This document shows, piece after piece, positions 15,590 through 23,533 of a DNA stretch of 43,473 bases. The translations under genes were made by a program, and so were the position numbers. The notes below the pieces were generated by a model. That model was not told the DNA's origin, did not search any database, and saw only the letters and a program-made list of their open reading frames with translations. Position 1 is the stretch's first letter, and the number at the start of each line of letters is the position of its first letter. The DNA is from Desulfobacteraceae bacterium (GTDB lineage: Bacteria > Desulfobacterota > DSM-4660 > Desulfatiglandales > B25-G16): assembly GCA_030615105.1 (NCBI GenBank), contig JAUWZV010000005.1, positions 1 through 43,473 on the forward strand, in the 5' to 3' direction.

Positions 15590-16429
15590 TTAATCTGGTA
15601 TCAAAATTATAACCAATGTGAGAACGCCACCCTGACAGTTGTATACACCCTGCTGGTTCTTTTTGTCTGCTCCTTCACCTCTACGGGAAAGCTCATAGGC
15701 GTGGGGGCCGTGGTGTGCGGTGTTGAAAGGCATGACATAAAAGGTATTGCCCGCACCATCGGTAAAGCTTATTTTATCTGTTGTTGGATTAAGGGTTATA
15801 GACGTCTGCTCCCCATTGGTCGTCGAATAAAGGATGTGATCTGCCCAACCAGGTATATTGGGGAAATCGCCCAATTTTCGAGGGCTGATATAGACTGCCC
15901 CGCTCTCCCAGATATATTCCGATTTTATGTCATCGTCTGTCCCGAGGGTCTTGTCCGCTCCCCTGCTTGTAATCTGAGCCCGCCTCCAGTTCACTGTGGG
16001 AGTTGAGGCATCATTGTCATGGTCTACGGCCACTGTCTCAATGGTATAGGTGTAATCATTTTCCCAGGCGTCCTTGAGATAGGAATCCTGGTAGACCTCC
16101 GGAACGTAGATACCGTTCCAGCCCATACCCACACTCATGAAATGTCTGGTACCGTTGTCCTCGTTATGGAAGGCGGTCTGAGTACCTATTGTGTTTAACT
16201 CCGATAGTGTGTTGGGCAGCCTCCCCATATCGCCTATAAAGCCGAAGGTCCTGAGCTTGGGATTCCCCCTTATCGCCTCTACTATAAGCTTAATCCCCTC
16301 TCTGGTCTCCTGCTCTTTCTCCTTTTCGAATGTCAAAAAGAGAGGGAGATTGGCAACGGCCAGAGTTATACCAAGAGCCGCAATAGCCAAGATAACTATC
16401 ATTAAAATGAAACCTTTTTGGGTATTCAT
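15590..16429 (-). CDS. Minor pseudopilin lacking Glu5 (pseudopilin C)
   Basis: A 279-aa prepilin-like protein. The leader MNTQKG precedes FILMIVILAIAALGITLAVA. Position 5 of the mature chain is isoleucine, not glutamate, a feature known from the tip pseudopilin GspK. The body has FGFIGDMGRLPNTLSEL and GMGWNGIYVPE, aligned with pseudopilins A and B, and the C-terminal domain includes TAHHGPHAYEL. It is the first gene of the three-pseudopilin set, downstream of the ligase gene. I infer a tip or initiating position in the pilus. Confidence 0.8.
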   Translation of the reverse strand: MNTQKGFILMIVILAIAALGITLAVANLPLFLTFEKEKEQETREGIKLIVEAIRGNPKLRTFGFIGDMGRLPNTLSELNTIGTQTAFHNEDNGTRHFMSVGMGWNGIYVPEVYQDSYLKDAWENDYTYTIETVAVDHDNDASTPTVNWRRAQITSRGADKTLGTDDDIKSEYIWESGAVYISPRKLGDFPNIPGWADHILYSTTNGEQTSITLNPTTDKISFTDGAGNTFYVMPFNTAHHGPHAYELSRRGEGADKKNQQGVYNCQGGVLTLVIILIPD

Positions 16430-16608
16430 ACCATTATCTCAAGGTGATTTGTGATCCTAACGTCATGCGTAAACCTTTAAGAGGTCCTGAACCTAAAGCT
16501 TGATCCTAATTTTTAGACATAGCCTAAATGGAACGATGTGTCAAAACAAAACTGCCAAAACTGCCAAATACCCACGTACCTATAACGGAAAGAACCCCAG
16601 CAGACCTT

Positions 16609-18903
16609 TTATTGCCTTTGGCCATTTTCCAGAATCTCTATGGTGTTTTTTAGTTGCTTGGCCCTGGGGTGGCTGGGGTTCAGTTCAAGGCTTTTCTTAA
16701 AATGAAAAAGGGCCCGATCCTTGTTATGCAAATGAGTTAAAAAGAAGGCCCCCACATCAAGATGAATATCGGGATCATTTGGCTTTAACCTCAAGGCCCG
16801 GAAATACGCATTCATTGCCTCCTTAAATAGCCCTTTCTCTTCATAAGTCTTACCCAGATCCCTGTATGCCTGAACAAAAGTCGGATTAATCTTAAGCGCC
16901 TTTTCATGCTCTTCTATTGCCTCATCAATGAGTCCTTTCTTCCGATAGGCATTTGCCAGGTTATGATGGGCTTCTGCATACCGGGTATCTTTATTAACGG
17001 CTTTTTTGTACCAGGCTATCGCATCATCCAGGGCTCCGGTAAGAAAGTATAAATGTCCCCTTAAGTTCCAGGTTTCGGCTGAATCGGGAGATGAGGCCTG
17101 TGATCTTTCATAATCTGCCTTTACCTTAAGATACGAGGCCTTTTTTTGCTCAAGCTCCTTTAACCGGTAGCGGGCCCGACTGTCCTCTGGATAGAGACTC
17201 AAGGCCTCTTTATACTCTCTACCTGCAAGGTGAAATTGGCCTTGCTCACTATAAGCAAGGCCAAGGTTCCCATGGGCATTGATGTCATTGGGATAGAGTC
17301 TGATTGCCTGAAGGTTATCTCTGGTAGATGCGGCAAAGTTATTGAGCTTATAATAGGCCTTTCCACGGCAAAAATAGGCCCAGTAACTCCAGGGATTAAG
17401 CTCGAGAGACCTTGTATATGCATTCAGGGAATCCCTGATTTTACCCCTGGCCTGGAGGATATTGGCTCTTTGCAGATGATAATCTGAGAAGAGCTGAAAA
17501 TATGAAAGGAGGGCCATGGAGAATAGATAGATCAGAGAAAGGCTGAGAAAGGAGAGGGCAAATACCCTTATTTTGGATTTTCGATTTTGGATTTTCGATT
17601 GATTTTTCTGAGAATTGCGGATTTGCAATTGAGATTGTGGAATAATCCGAAACCTATTCGCCATTACCAGCCCTGCAATCAGCCAGAAGAACAGGGAGGT
17701 GGCAGGCATCTTCAAGGGAAAGCTGAAAAAGGATGTGATCATAAAACCTACAATGCTCCAGAGGAAAAAGGGCGAATACCTGATGTCAGGGGATTTCCAG
17801 CATATCCTGAGAAGGTAAAGAAGGATCCATAAGTAGAAGGCAAATCCCACGATCCCTATCTCGGATATCATCTGGAGGTAGTCATTGTGGGCATTTTGGA
17901 AATGAGTTTCACTACTTGAAACCTTATCTATCATCCGAGAACGGGTATATTTAGGATAGACCACCTTCCAGTTGTTTATACCTACTCCTGCTGGATGATC
18001 CCTGATCATATCGGTTGTATTGGCCCAGACGGCAAAGCGCGCCCCAACGCTTCCCCCACTAAGGTCTAATGCTGAGGCCACCCTCTCACTATACTTGACC
18101 TCAAGCTTTGTGGGCATAGGTAGAATATGGGGAAGGACAAGGTGGATGGATAGGAGAAAAATTAAAAGTGATGTCCGTTTCGGCGAAAGCCCCCAATTGA
18201 GGACTGGACATCCGGCCTTGAAGAAAAAAACCAGGCATGTCAGCCCGCCCAGGGTCAAGCCCAGCCAGGCCCCGCGGGAATTAGCATAGACCACATAGGC
18301 AACCATCTCAATGGTAGCAACCGCCCAGAGAAGCCTTACTTTCTGATTCTTGCTCTCAAGAAAAAGTGCTATGGAAAGGGGGATTATCATAATTACAAAC
18401 TGGGCGGCCATGTTTTTGTTGCCAAAGGTGGCTGAAGGCCTGGCTACCTGATAGAGCCAATCAGGATTGAATGCGGTAAAGTACTGAAAGACACCAAGGA
18501 TTGAGACTATCAAGCCAGCCACCACGGCTGCACCGCAGATATTTGAGATATCCCTCTCATCTTTCACATGGTTTATGACCAGAAAAAAGAGGAGGATATG
18601 GCTTGCCCGCCGCAAAACTTCATATGTACCCGCATAGGGATTTATGGCATTGAAAAGCGAGAAACTCAAGGCCAGAAGGTAGAGGAAAATTGGGAGGCCC
18701 AGGGGGGAGAAACGGATCTCCCATTGGCCTGAAGAGAGCTTCTCAAGGGCCCAGGCCAATAAAAGGAAAGAGATTATCACCCGGAGAAAGGCCTCCTTGG
18801 GAAGGGTGTACAAATTGGAAACCTGGGGCAGGAAAATCAGGGGAGTGAAAAAGACCAGGGCCAGAAACCCGTATCGAATATACCTTTCGGGATTTGTTTT
18901 CAT
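16609..18903 (-). CDS. O-antigen-ligase family membrane protein with TPR tail
   Basis: A 764-aa polytopic inner-membrane protein. Residues 1-470 hold about 11-12 hydrophobic helices with Wzy_C/WaaL landmarks: PSATFGNKNMAAQFVIM, NSRGAWLGL, and VGINNWKVVYP plus AHNDYLQMISEIGIVGF in the periplasmic loop. Residues 490-750 hold six or seven TPR units (AYYKLNNFAASTRDN, RYAEAHHNLANAYRKKG). The family transfers lipid-linked glycans to lipid A core, polymers or, in PglL/TfpO members, to pilins. Placement directly upstream of pseudopilin genes suggests, but does not prove, pilin glycosylation. Confidence 0.82.
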   Translation of the reverse strand: MKTNPERYIRYGFLALVFFTPLIFLPQVSNLYTLPKEAFLRVIISFLLLAWALEKLSSGQWEIRFSPLGLPIFLYLLALSFSLFNAINPYAGTYEVLRRASHILLFFLVINHVKDERDISNICGAAVVAGLIVSILGVFQYFTAFNPDWLYQVARPSATFGNKNMAAQFVIMIIPLSIALFLESKNQKVRLLWAVATIEMVAYVVYANSRGAWLGLTLGGLTCLVFFFKAGCPVLNWGLSPKRTSLLIFLLSIHLVLPHILPMPTKLEVKYSERVASALDLSGGSVGARFAVWANTTDMIRDHPAGVGINNWKVVYPKYTRSRMIDKVSSSETHFQNAHNDYLQMISEIGIVGFAFYLWILLYLLRICWKSPDIRYSPFFLWSIVGFMITSFFSFPLKMPATSLFFWLIAGLVMANRFRIIPQSQLQIRNSQKNQSKIQNRKSKIRVFALSFLSLSLIYLFSMALLSYFQLFSDYHLQRANILQARGKIRDSLNAYTRSLELNPWSYWAYFCRGKAYYKLNNFAASTRDNLQAIRLYPNDINAHGNLGLAYSEQGQFHLAGREYKEALSLYPEDSRARYRLKELEQKKASYLKVKADYERSQASSPDSAETWNLRGHLYFLTGALDDAIAWYKKAVNKDTRYAEAHHNLANAYRKKGLIDEAIEEHEKALKINPTFVQAYRDLGKTYEEKGLFKEAMNAYFRALRLKPNDPDIHLDVGAFFLTHLHNKDRALFHFKKSLELNPSHPRAKQLKNTIEILENGQRQ

Positions 18904-18986
18904 GAAGATAAGCCCACCATAAGACTAGCAGTGCTCAAGGTACCTAAAAGTATACTTCAAGATCCAACCCATCCCTCTTTGGTCTT

Positions 18987-19220
18987 CTATTTGAATACTA
19001 TGGTGGCAAATAGTCCACCAAAGGAGAAAATTATTGTCACCCACATTATGATAATAAGGTTATATAATGACCTTATTTCGCTCCTTACCTGTTTTCTCAG
19101 CCCTTCCTGTCCCTCTCTCAAGCTTATCTGTTCGGTCTCTATGTGATTCAGCCTTTCTGCCATCTGCTCCAGGATCCCCTCAACCTTTGCCATTCTCTCT
19201 TCCGGGTTCGTCTGTGGCAT
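18987..19220 (-). CDS. Small coiled-coil protein with C-terminal membrane anchor
   Basis: A 77-aa protein. Residues 8-50 form a heptad coiled coil (RMAKVEGILEQMAERLNHIE, ISLREGQEGLRKQ), and residues 54-76 a single transmembrane helix (NLIIIMWVTIIFSFGGLF). A GGAGGT site lies before the ATG. No named family is recognised. A disrupted copy lies at 13371-13690, and the two copies bracket the ligase and three pseudopilins. It could be a pilus accessory or a membrane-anchored oligomeriser; unknown. Confidence 0.65.
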   Translation of the reverse strand: MPQTNPEERMAKVEGILEQMAERLNHIETEQISLREGQEGLRKQVRSEIRSLYNLIIIMWVTIIFSFGGLFATIVFK

Positions 19221-19315
19221 ATAAACCTCCTTTCAAGATGCTCTAAACATACCACAAAATCTGTAGATGGCAAGGAGTTTTGGGAGGTGGTAGTAAACAA
19301 AGAAGAAAGAACAAG

Positions 19316-19352
19316 AAAAAAAAGGGGGTCGGGGTCTCTTCCCCCGATCCCC
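19316..19352 (-). terminator. Rho-independent terminator of the prepilin operon
   Basis: On the minus strand GGGGATCGGGGG-AAGAGA-CCCCGACCCCC forms a strong GC stem with one mismatch, followed directly by eight T residues. It lies about 80 nt past the stop of the prepilin gene at 19431-20102 and should end the sigma-54-driven transcript. Confidence 0.75.
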
Positions 19353-19388
19353 TATTCCGAGAGATCTATACCTTAATGCGAGGAAAAT

Positions 19389-19419
19389 ACGGGAACGGGG
19401 GCAATTGCCCCGTTCCCGT
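19389..19419 (-). terminator. Perfect 12-bp hairpin, possible first terminator
   Basis: ACGGGAACGGGG-GCAATTG-CCCCGTTCCCGT is a perfect 12-bp stem with a 7-nt loop, 12 nt after the prepilin stop codon. On the minus strand it is followed by ATTTTCC, a weak T tract. It may attenuate transcription or protect the 3' end. Confidence 0.5.
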
Positions 19420-19430
19420 TACCAAAGGAT

Positions 19431-20102
19431 CTATTTCAGTCGGAAACCGATGTCATCATCTTGCAGTCTAACATCTGTCGCTGTCGCACTTCCCGCACTT
19501 CCTGTCTCTTGATCAAAAGGAGTATCTATTTCCTTGTCCGGCCCCGCAGAAAGTACCCATACAGCGTCTGTGTCATTTTGGGCAAAATGTTGTATGTTGC
19601 AATAATACATGGTTCCCCAGGGATCTTTATTAAGGGCTGGTACGTATGGCCCTCTCCAAACAAAATCCTCAGTAGTGTCCAAAGATTCTCTTTCGTAACC
19701 AGGAATATTTGTAATGAGCTGATTATCAAGGGTGTCTTCCTTAGCACTGCCTACCCAATCCGCAATGAGAAGAGCTTGCGCTGCATCATCTCCATCCGCT
19801 GTTACAAGAACTTCAATAGCTACATCGTCCGTCAGCGGTATCCCTGTAGCAGTGGCAGCAGTATAAAAAGGATACCTTCCTGTATCCTTGATGAAACAAA
19901 TAATGGCTGCACCTATCATATTCACTTCTTGCTGAGCTTTAATTTTTTTCCCTTCATCTATCTTTCCCTTTACGACGGGCAATGCCACTGCAGCCAAAGT
20001 AGCAGTAACTGCCACTACAGCAGCAACCTCAACCAGGGTGTAACCCTTTTTTCCTAAGCCTCTAAAACCATTTTTAATTATTTTTGCAAATTTACTTAAC
20101 AT
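19431..20102 (-). CDS. GspG-like major prepilin (prepilin 2)
   Basis: A 223-aa prepilin with a long leader ending GLGKKG, then YTLVEVAAVVAVTATLAAVA with E5. The globular part has DPWGTMYYCNI, VLSAGPDKEIDTPFD and a C-terminal DDDIGFRLK, the acidic loops typical of calcium-binding GspG pseudopilins. AAGGAGGT lies 6 nt before the ATG. It follows a paralogous prepilin gene by about 100 nt, and terminator hairpins lie downstream, so the two form a transcription unit. It may be a main fibre subunit (MshA equivalent). Confidence 0.85.
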   Translation of the reverse strand: MLSKFAKIIKNGFRGLGKKGYTLVEVAAVVAVTATLAAVALPVVKGKIDEGKKIKAQQEVNMIGAAIICFIKDTGRYPFYTAATATGIPLTDDVAIEVLVTADGDDAAQALLIADWVGSAKEDTLDNQLITNIPGYERESLDTTEDFVWRGPYVPALNKDPWGTMYYCNIQHFAQNDTDAVWVLSAGPDKEIDTPFDQETGSAGSATATDVRLQDDDIGFRLK

Positions 20103-20177
20103 TTCTTACCTCCTTCCTTTATTTAGCGTCCGCGGCGTGTTGTCCGTAGTCCGTTGCGATTGACCACTGACTACTGA

Positions 20178-20192
20178 TCCGCCTGTGGCGGA
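20178..20192. repeat. Micro-palindrome TCCGCC-TGT-GGCGGA
   Basis: A perfect 6-bp-arm palindrome with a 3-nt loop in the spacer between the two prepilin genes. It lies within a degenerate period-7 stretch (GTCCGTAGTCCGTT, ACCACTGACTACTGA). It belongs to the GCC-NNN-GGC family seen elsewhere in the window. Confidence 0.5.
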
Positions 20193-20204
20193 ACCACTGA
20201 CAAC

Positions 20205-20807
20205 TTACTTGATCCTATAGGTAATATCATCCCCACCTCCGCTGAAGGCGGTTATAGCTTGCTCGAAATCGGTGTCGATCAGCTCATTGGGCCCGGCAGA
20301 GAGCGCAAATACCGCCATTTCTGAACCAGGGGAGAGATACGAAGGCTGCAGGTACATCACGTTGACATAGTATTTATTGCCCCAGGGATCCTCGCTGATA
20401 TTCTCCAGATAGGGCCCCATCCATTTTCTCTTTCCCGTGAGGGAATAACTAGGATCATTGGTGACAAGCTGGTCGTCCAGGGAATCCAGACCGGTGGAAG
20501 TATCATAGGTTGCACCTGTAGCCGCTGCTGCATCATCTCCTGCCTCAGAGGAGAGGACATCATAATCGTCGTCGGCTGGCTTGGTTGCAGTTCCAACCGC
20601 CCAGATAGGCCATTCCCTTAGATCCTTGCTGAAGGCCATGATCGCCGCTCCGATGACCTTCACATCGGCCTCGGCCCTCCTGATCTTGGCATCCTTAATG
20701 TATCCTATGATCATGGGTGAGATCACTGCCGACAGTACGGCGATCACCGCCAGGATCACAACGATTTCGATTAAGGTAAAGCCTTTTTTGTTGTGTAACA
20801 TCTTCAT
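20205..20807 (-). CDS. GspG-like major prepilin (prepilin 1)
   Basis: A 200-aa prepilin. The leader MKMLHNKKG precedes FTLIEIVVILAVIAVLSAVI with E5. The C-terminal part has EDPWGNKYYVNV, FALSAGPNELIDTDFE and GDDITYRIK, as in calcium-binding GspG-like pilins, and aligns with prepilin 2. GGAGGT lies ahead of the ATG. A sigma-54 -24/-12 element 50-64 nt upstream makes it the first gene of an NtrC-type-activated unit, an arrangement known for pilA under PilR control. Confidence 0.87.
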   Translation of the reverse strand: MKMLHNKKGFTLIEIVVILAVIAVLSAVISPMIIGYIKDAKIRRAEADVKVIGAAIMAFSKDLREWPIWAVGTATKPADDDYDVLSSEAGDDAAAATGATYDTSTGLDSLDDQLVTNDPSYSLTGKRKWMGPYLENISEDPWGNKYYVNVMYLQPSYLSPGSEMAVFALSAGPNELIDTDFEQAITAFSGGGDDITYRIK

Positions 20808-20856
20808 ATCGTTTTTACCTCCTTTCTTTTTGGTTATTCGTTAATTGATATTTCAA

Positions 20857-20871
20857 GCAATTATCATGCCA
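20857..20871 (-). promoter_or_regulatory. Sigma-54 promoter upstream of prepilin 1
   Basis: The minus-strand sequence TTGGCATGATAATTGCTTG matches TGGCACG-N4-TTGCW with GG and GC exactly 10 nt apart. The predicted start of transcription is near 20845, giving a short leader before the GGAGGT site and the ATG at 20807. A sigma-54-dependent activator is encoded 400 bp upstream. Confidence 0.75.
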
Positions 20872-20897
20872 AAGAAGGTAAGATGTGCGGGGACAAG

Positions 20898-21018
20898 TTT
20901 ACCCCTGCGTAAGCAGGGGCAGGAATGACACGCATTTATACTCACCTGTCATTCCCGCCCCTTTGTCATTCCCGCGAAAGCGGGAATCCAGGGGTAAACT
21001 CCAGCGGGAATCCAGTCA
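20898..21018. repeat. REP-like repeat cluster upstream of the prepilin promoter
   Basis: Three or four units occur, e.g. GTTTACCCCTGCGTAAGCAGG and GTCATTCCCGCGAAAGCGGG with AATCCAG ends. They lie between the sigma-54 promoter and the putative activator sites. A TTGAGAAGTTAC motif follows at 21035. Confidence 0.7.
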
Positions 21019-21140
21019 TTAATACCCGAACTTTTTGAGAAGTTACGAGTGATAAAATATAACAGGTAGGAATTAAGAGGTAAAAAAGGCTGTCAGCCTG
21101 GAGTTTATTATTTTAAAAATTTTTTTGGCATCTTGCTTTT

Positions 21141-21155
21141 TCTACTATTAGTAGA
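21141..21155. promoter_or_regulatory. Candidate activator-binding palindrome 1
   Basis: TCTACT-ATT-AGTAGA is a perfect dyad with a 3-nt centre, about 270 bp upstream of the sigma-54 promoter, a normal distance for an NtrC-family enhancer site. The same dyad arms recur at 21251. Confidence 0.5.
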
Positions 21156-21250
21156 TTGGTGGAGGGGGTTTTGTGGGGATATGGGCTGTAGTTAGTTGAA
21201 AATAAAGGAGATTCTGGAAAATCTACTTGTGGGTGGATTTTACCTGGAAA

Positions 21251-21265
21251 TCTACTAAAAGTAGA
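21251..21265. promoter_or_regulatory. Candidate activator-binding palindrome 2
   Basis: TCTACT-AAA-AGTAGA repeats the arms of the site at 21141 with the same 3-nt spacing. A further half-site, ATCTACT, lies at 21221-21227. It is just past the stop codon of the response regulator gene, and about 380 bp upstream of the sigma-54 promoter. Confidence 0.5.
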
Positions 21266-21266
21266 G

Positions 21267-22646
21267 TTATTGTTTTAACTCCTTCACATCTATCCCGTGC
21301 TTTTTTATCTTTTTCCAGAGGTTTTTTTCGGTAATACCCAGGAGCTTTGCCGCCTCAATCTGTATCCCTGAACACTTTTTGAGGGCATCCAAGATGAGCT
21401 GCCTTTCCACCTCCTCCACAGTTTCCCTTAATGAGGAATGTGGCTCCGGTATGCCAGAATCCAATCCCTGTCCTGATCTTTTAATGGAGAAGTCTATGAT
21501 ATTGGAGGTGATGATTGGTCCCTCCGCCAGCGTCCCTGCCCTCTCTATAATGTTTCTAAGTTCCCTGATATTGCCAGGCCATTGGTATTCCAGAAGGAGT
21601 TCCATGGCATCTCTGGATATCCCGTCTATATCTTTTCCCAACCTCAGACTGGCCTCGTGGATGAAATGGTTGGCCAACAAGGGAATGTCTTCCTTCCTCT
21701 CCCTCAATGGGGGAAGCTGAATGGGAAATACACTCAGGCGAAAGTAGAGATCATCCCGAAATTTTTTCTGTTTCATGGCCTCAGAGAGATCCTGGTTGGT
21801 GGCAGCGATCACCCTCACATCCACCTTCAGGGTATCGCTCCCACCCACCCTTTCCAGCTCTTTTTCCTCCAGCACCCTCAGAACCTTGGCCTGGGTGGCG
21901 AGGCTCATATCCCCAATCTCATCCATAAAGATGGTCCCCTGATCGGCCAGTTCGAATTTTCCTGCCCTTTTTCTTATGGCTCCGGTGAAGGCCCCCTTCT
22001 CGTGGCCAAAAAGCTCGCTCTCCAGGAGACCCTCGGGGATGGCAGCGCAGTTGAGCTTGACCAAGGGCCTGTACCTCCTCCGGCTAAGATGGTGGATGGT
22101 CTCTGCCACCAGTTCTTTTCCTGTCCCGGTATCCCCGGTAACTAATACTGTTAGTTCCGTGGAGGCCACCTTTTTGACAAGCCTCAAGACCTCATGCATT
22201 TTGTCGCTCTGCATGATGATGTTCTCGAATCGGTACCTCTCATCAAGCCTCTCCTGGAGCGCATGAAGCTCTCGCTGGAGGCGCCTTTTCTCCAGGGCGC
22301 GGTCAACGACCACTTCCATTTCTGCCAGCTTGAAGGGTTTGGTGAAGAAATCATAGGCCCCCATTTTTATGGCTTCCATGGCCACTTCCCTTGCACTCAG
22401 GGCAGTGATGACGATGATGGGCAGATGCGAGTCCAGTTCCTTGGCCCCGCTCATGGCCTCAAGCCCCGACATCCCCGGCAATCGGATGTCCATGAGGACC
22501 AGATCGGGATGGAGGATCTCGATTTTTTCGAGGGCCTCTTCCGCTGAGACCGCCTCTTCCACGTCATATCCCCTTTTCGTCAGGGCCTCGACGATCAAAA
22601 ACCGCATATTTTCTTCGTCTTCTACAACCAGGATCTTCTCAGGCAT
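21267..22646 (-). CDS. NtrC-family sigma-54-dependent response regulator (PilR-like)
   Basis: A 459-aa three-domain activator. The receiver domain (1-120) has the acidic pair in VVEDEE, phospho-acceptor D53 in LVLMDIRLPG and the KPF lysine. The AAA+ domain has GDTGTGKE, the sigma-54-contacting GAFTGA loop and FMDEIGD. The C-terminal Fis-type HTH is EAAKLLGITEKNLWKKIKKHG. The true start is the ATG at 22646 behind AGGAG; the track start at 22769 adds 41 residues translated from a REP repeat. The cognate kinase is probably the gene at 23698-25080, separated from it by a GIY-YIG/REP insertion. Expected targets are the prepilin promoter and perhaps other pilus genes. Confidence 0.92.
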   Translation of the reverse strand: MPEKILVVEDEENMRFLIVEALTKRGYDVEEAVSAEEALEKIEILHPDLVLMDIRLPGMSGLEAMSGAKELDSHLPIIVITALSAREVAMEAIKMGAYDFFTKPFKLAEMEVVVDRALEKRRLQRELHALQERLDERYRFENIIMQSDKMHEVLRLVKKVASTELTVLVTGDTGTGKELVAETIHHLSRRRYRPLVKLNCAAIPEGLLESELFGHEKGAFTGAIRKRAGKFELADQGTIFMDEIGDMSLATQAKVLRVLEEKELERVGGSDTLKVDVRVIAATNQDLSEAMKQKKFRDDLYFRLSVFPIQLPPLRERKEDIPLLANHFIHEASLRLGKDIDGISRDAMELLLEYQWPGNIRELRNIIERAGTLAEGPIITSNIIDFSIKRSGQGLDSGIPEPHSSLRETVEEVERQLILDALKKCSGIQIEAAKLLGITEKNLWKKIKKHGIDVKELKQ

Positions 22647-22684
22647 CTCTACTCCTGTATCATCCAGGTTCACCTTGCTAGTCA

Positions 22685-22790
22685 TCTTTGTCATTCCCGC
22701 CCCTGCTTCCGCAGGGGTAAACTTGTCCCCGCGAAAGCGGGGAGCGGGAATCCAGTGGATAAACCTCAATTTATTGACAAGTTACTAATT
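22685..22790. repeat. REP-like cluster at the regulator start
   Basis: GTCATTCCCGCCCCTGCTTC, ACTTGTCCCCGCGAAAGCGG and GGGAATCCAG units, followed at 22770 by TTATTGACAAGTTACT. The cluster supplies the false N-terminal extension of the response regulator ORF. Confidence 0.7.
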
Positions 22791-22896
22791 GACATGAAAT
22801 AAGTCTTATTTTTCGATTCGCCGGGTTTAAAACCTTCGCCTTTCAGACGAATAGCTTTAGCTGAATTTTTAATCTAGGAATTAAACACTTTGTTCG

Positions 22897-23221
22897 TCAT
22901 TCCGTAATTTCTCAATAATTACAGGTATGTACATTATGTGCCACATCTACTGGATACCCGCTTGCGCGGGTATGACAGGAGGGCGCTCTGGATTTGTCAT
23001 TCCCGCGAAACTTGTCCTCGACTCCGATCGGGGAGTGGGAATCCAGTATTCATCTATTTAACTACACAGTCCAAAGTTCTGTCATTCCTGCGGAAGCAGG
23101 AATCCATAACCCCTTGATTTTCCTGGATACCCGCTTGCGCGGGTATGACAGGGGGCAGCTCTGGATTTGTCATTCCCGCGGGACTTGTGCTCCACTCCGA
23201 TCGGGGAGCAGGAATCCAGTG
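22897..23221. repeat. REP-like cluster, left flank of the GIY-YIG gene
   Basis: About six REP-like units occupy this 325-bp stretch, e.g. CTGGATACCCGCTTGCGCGG (twice) and GTCATTCCTGCGGAAGCAGG, with CTCCGATCGGGGAG variants at 23020 and 23196. The left end has TAATTTCTCAATAATTA. No gene is present in it. Confidence 0.75.
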
Positions 23222-23222
23222 T

Positions 23223-23510
23223 TCATATCAGGTCTTTGTATAAGTCTTTCCATTCAGGGTTAAATTTCTCAATCAGTTCTATTTTCCATTGCCTTTTCCA
23301 TTTTTTCATCCTTTTTTCTCTCTCAATGGCACTGTAACTATCATTTGTCTGTTCATAATATACCAATCTATCAACGCCATATTCCTTTGTGAATCCTTCT
23401 ACTAATCCATCCTTATGTTCATATACCCTTTTGACAAGGTCGTTGGTAACACCAATGTATAACGTACCGTTTCTTTTGCTTGCCAGTATATAGACATAAT
23501 AATTCTTCAT
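23223..23510 (-). CDS. Small GIY-YIG endonuclease (UPF0213-like)
   Basis: A 95-aa single-domain GIY-YIG nuclease. The start of the domain YYVYILASKRNGTLYIGVTN gives the Y-V-Y and Y-I-G core, followed by the conserved R of VKRVYEHK, and ERE in AIEREKRMKKW supplies the metal-binding glutamate. The preferred start is the ATG at 23510; the track start 12 nt upstream is a TTG. It is closely flanked on both sides by REP-like repeats and sits between the kinase and the response regulator. Such proteins may act on DNA hairpins, but the function of this subgroup is not established. Confidence 0.85.
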   Translation of the reverse strand: MKNYYVYILASKRNGTLYIGVTNDLVKRVYEHKDGLVEGFTKEYGVDRLVYYEQTNDSYSAIEREKRMKKWKRQWKIELIEKFNPEWKDLYKDLI

Positions 23511-23533
23511 TTTTGATATCAAATAGGATTGTG

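Noticed and set aside
14983-15612. Plus-strand ORFs over the pseudopilin genes
   Set aside because: Shadow frames of well-supported minus-strand pseudopilins with no family resemblance.
22647-22769. N-terminal extension of the response regulator
   Set aside because: The 41 residues are translated REP repeat; the ATG at 22646 has AGGAG and the normal receiver start.
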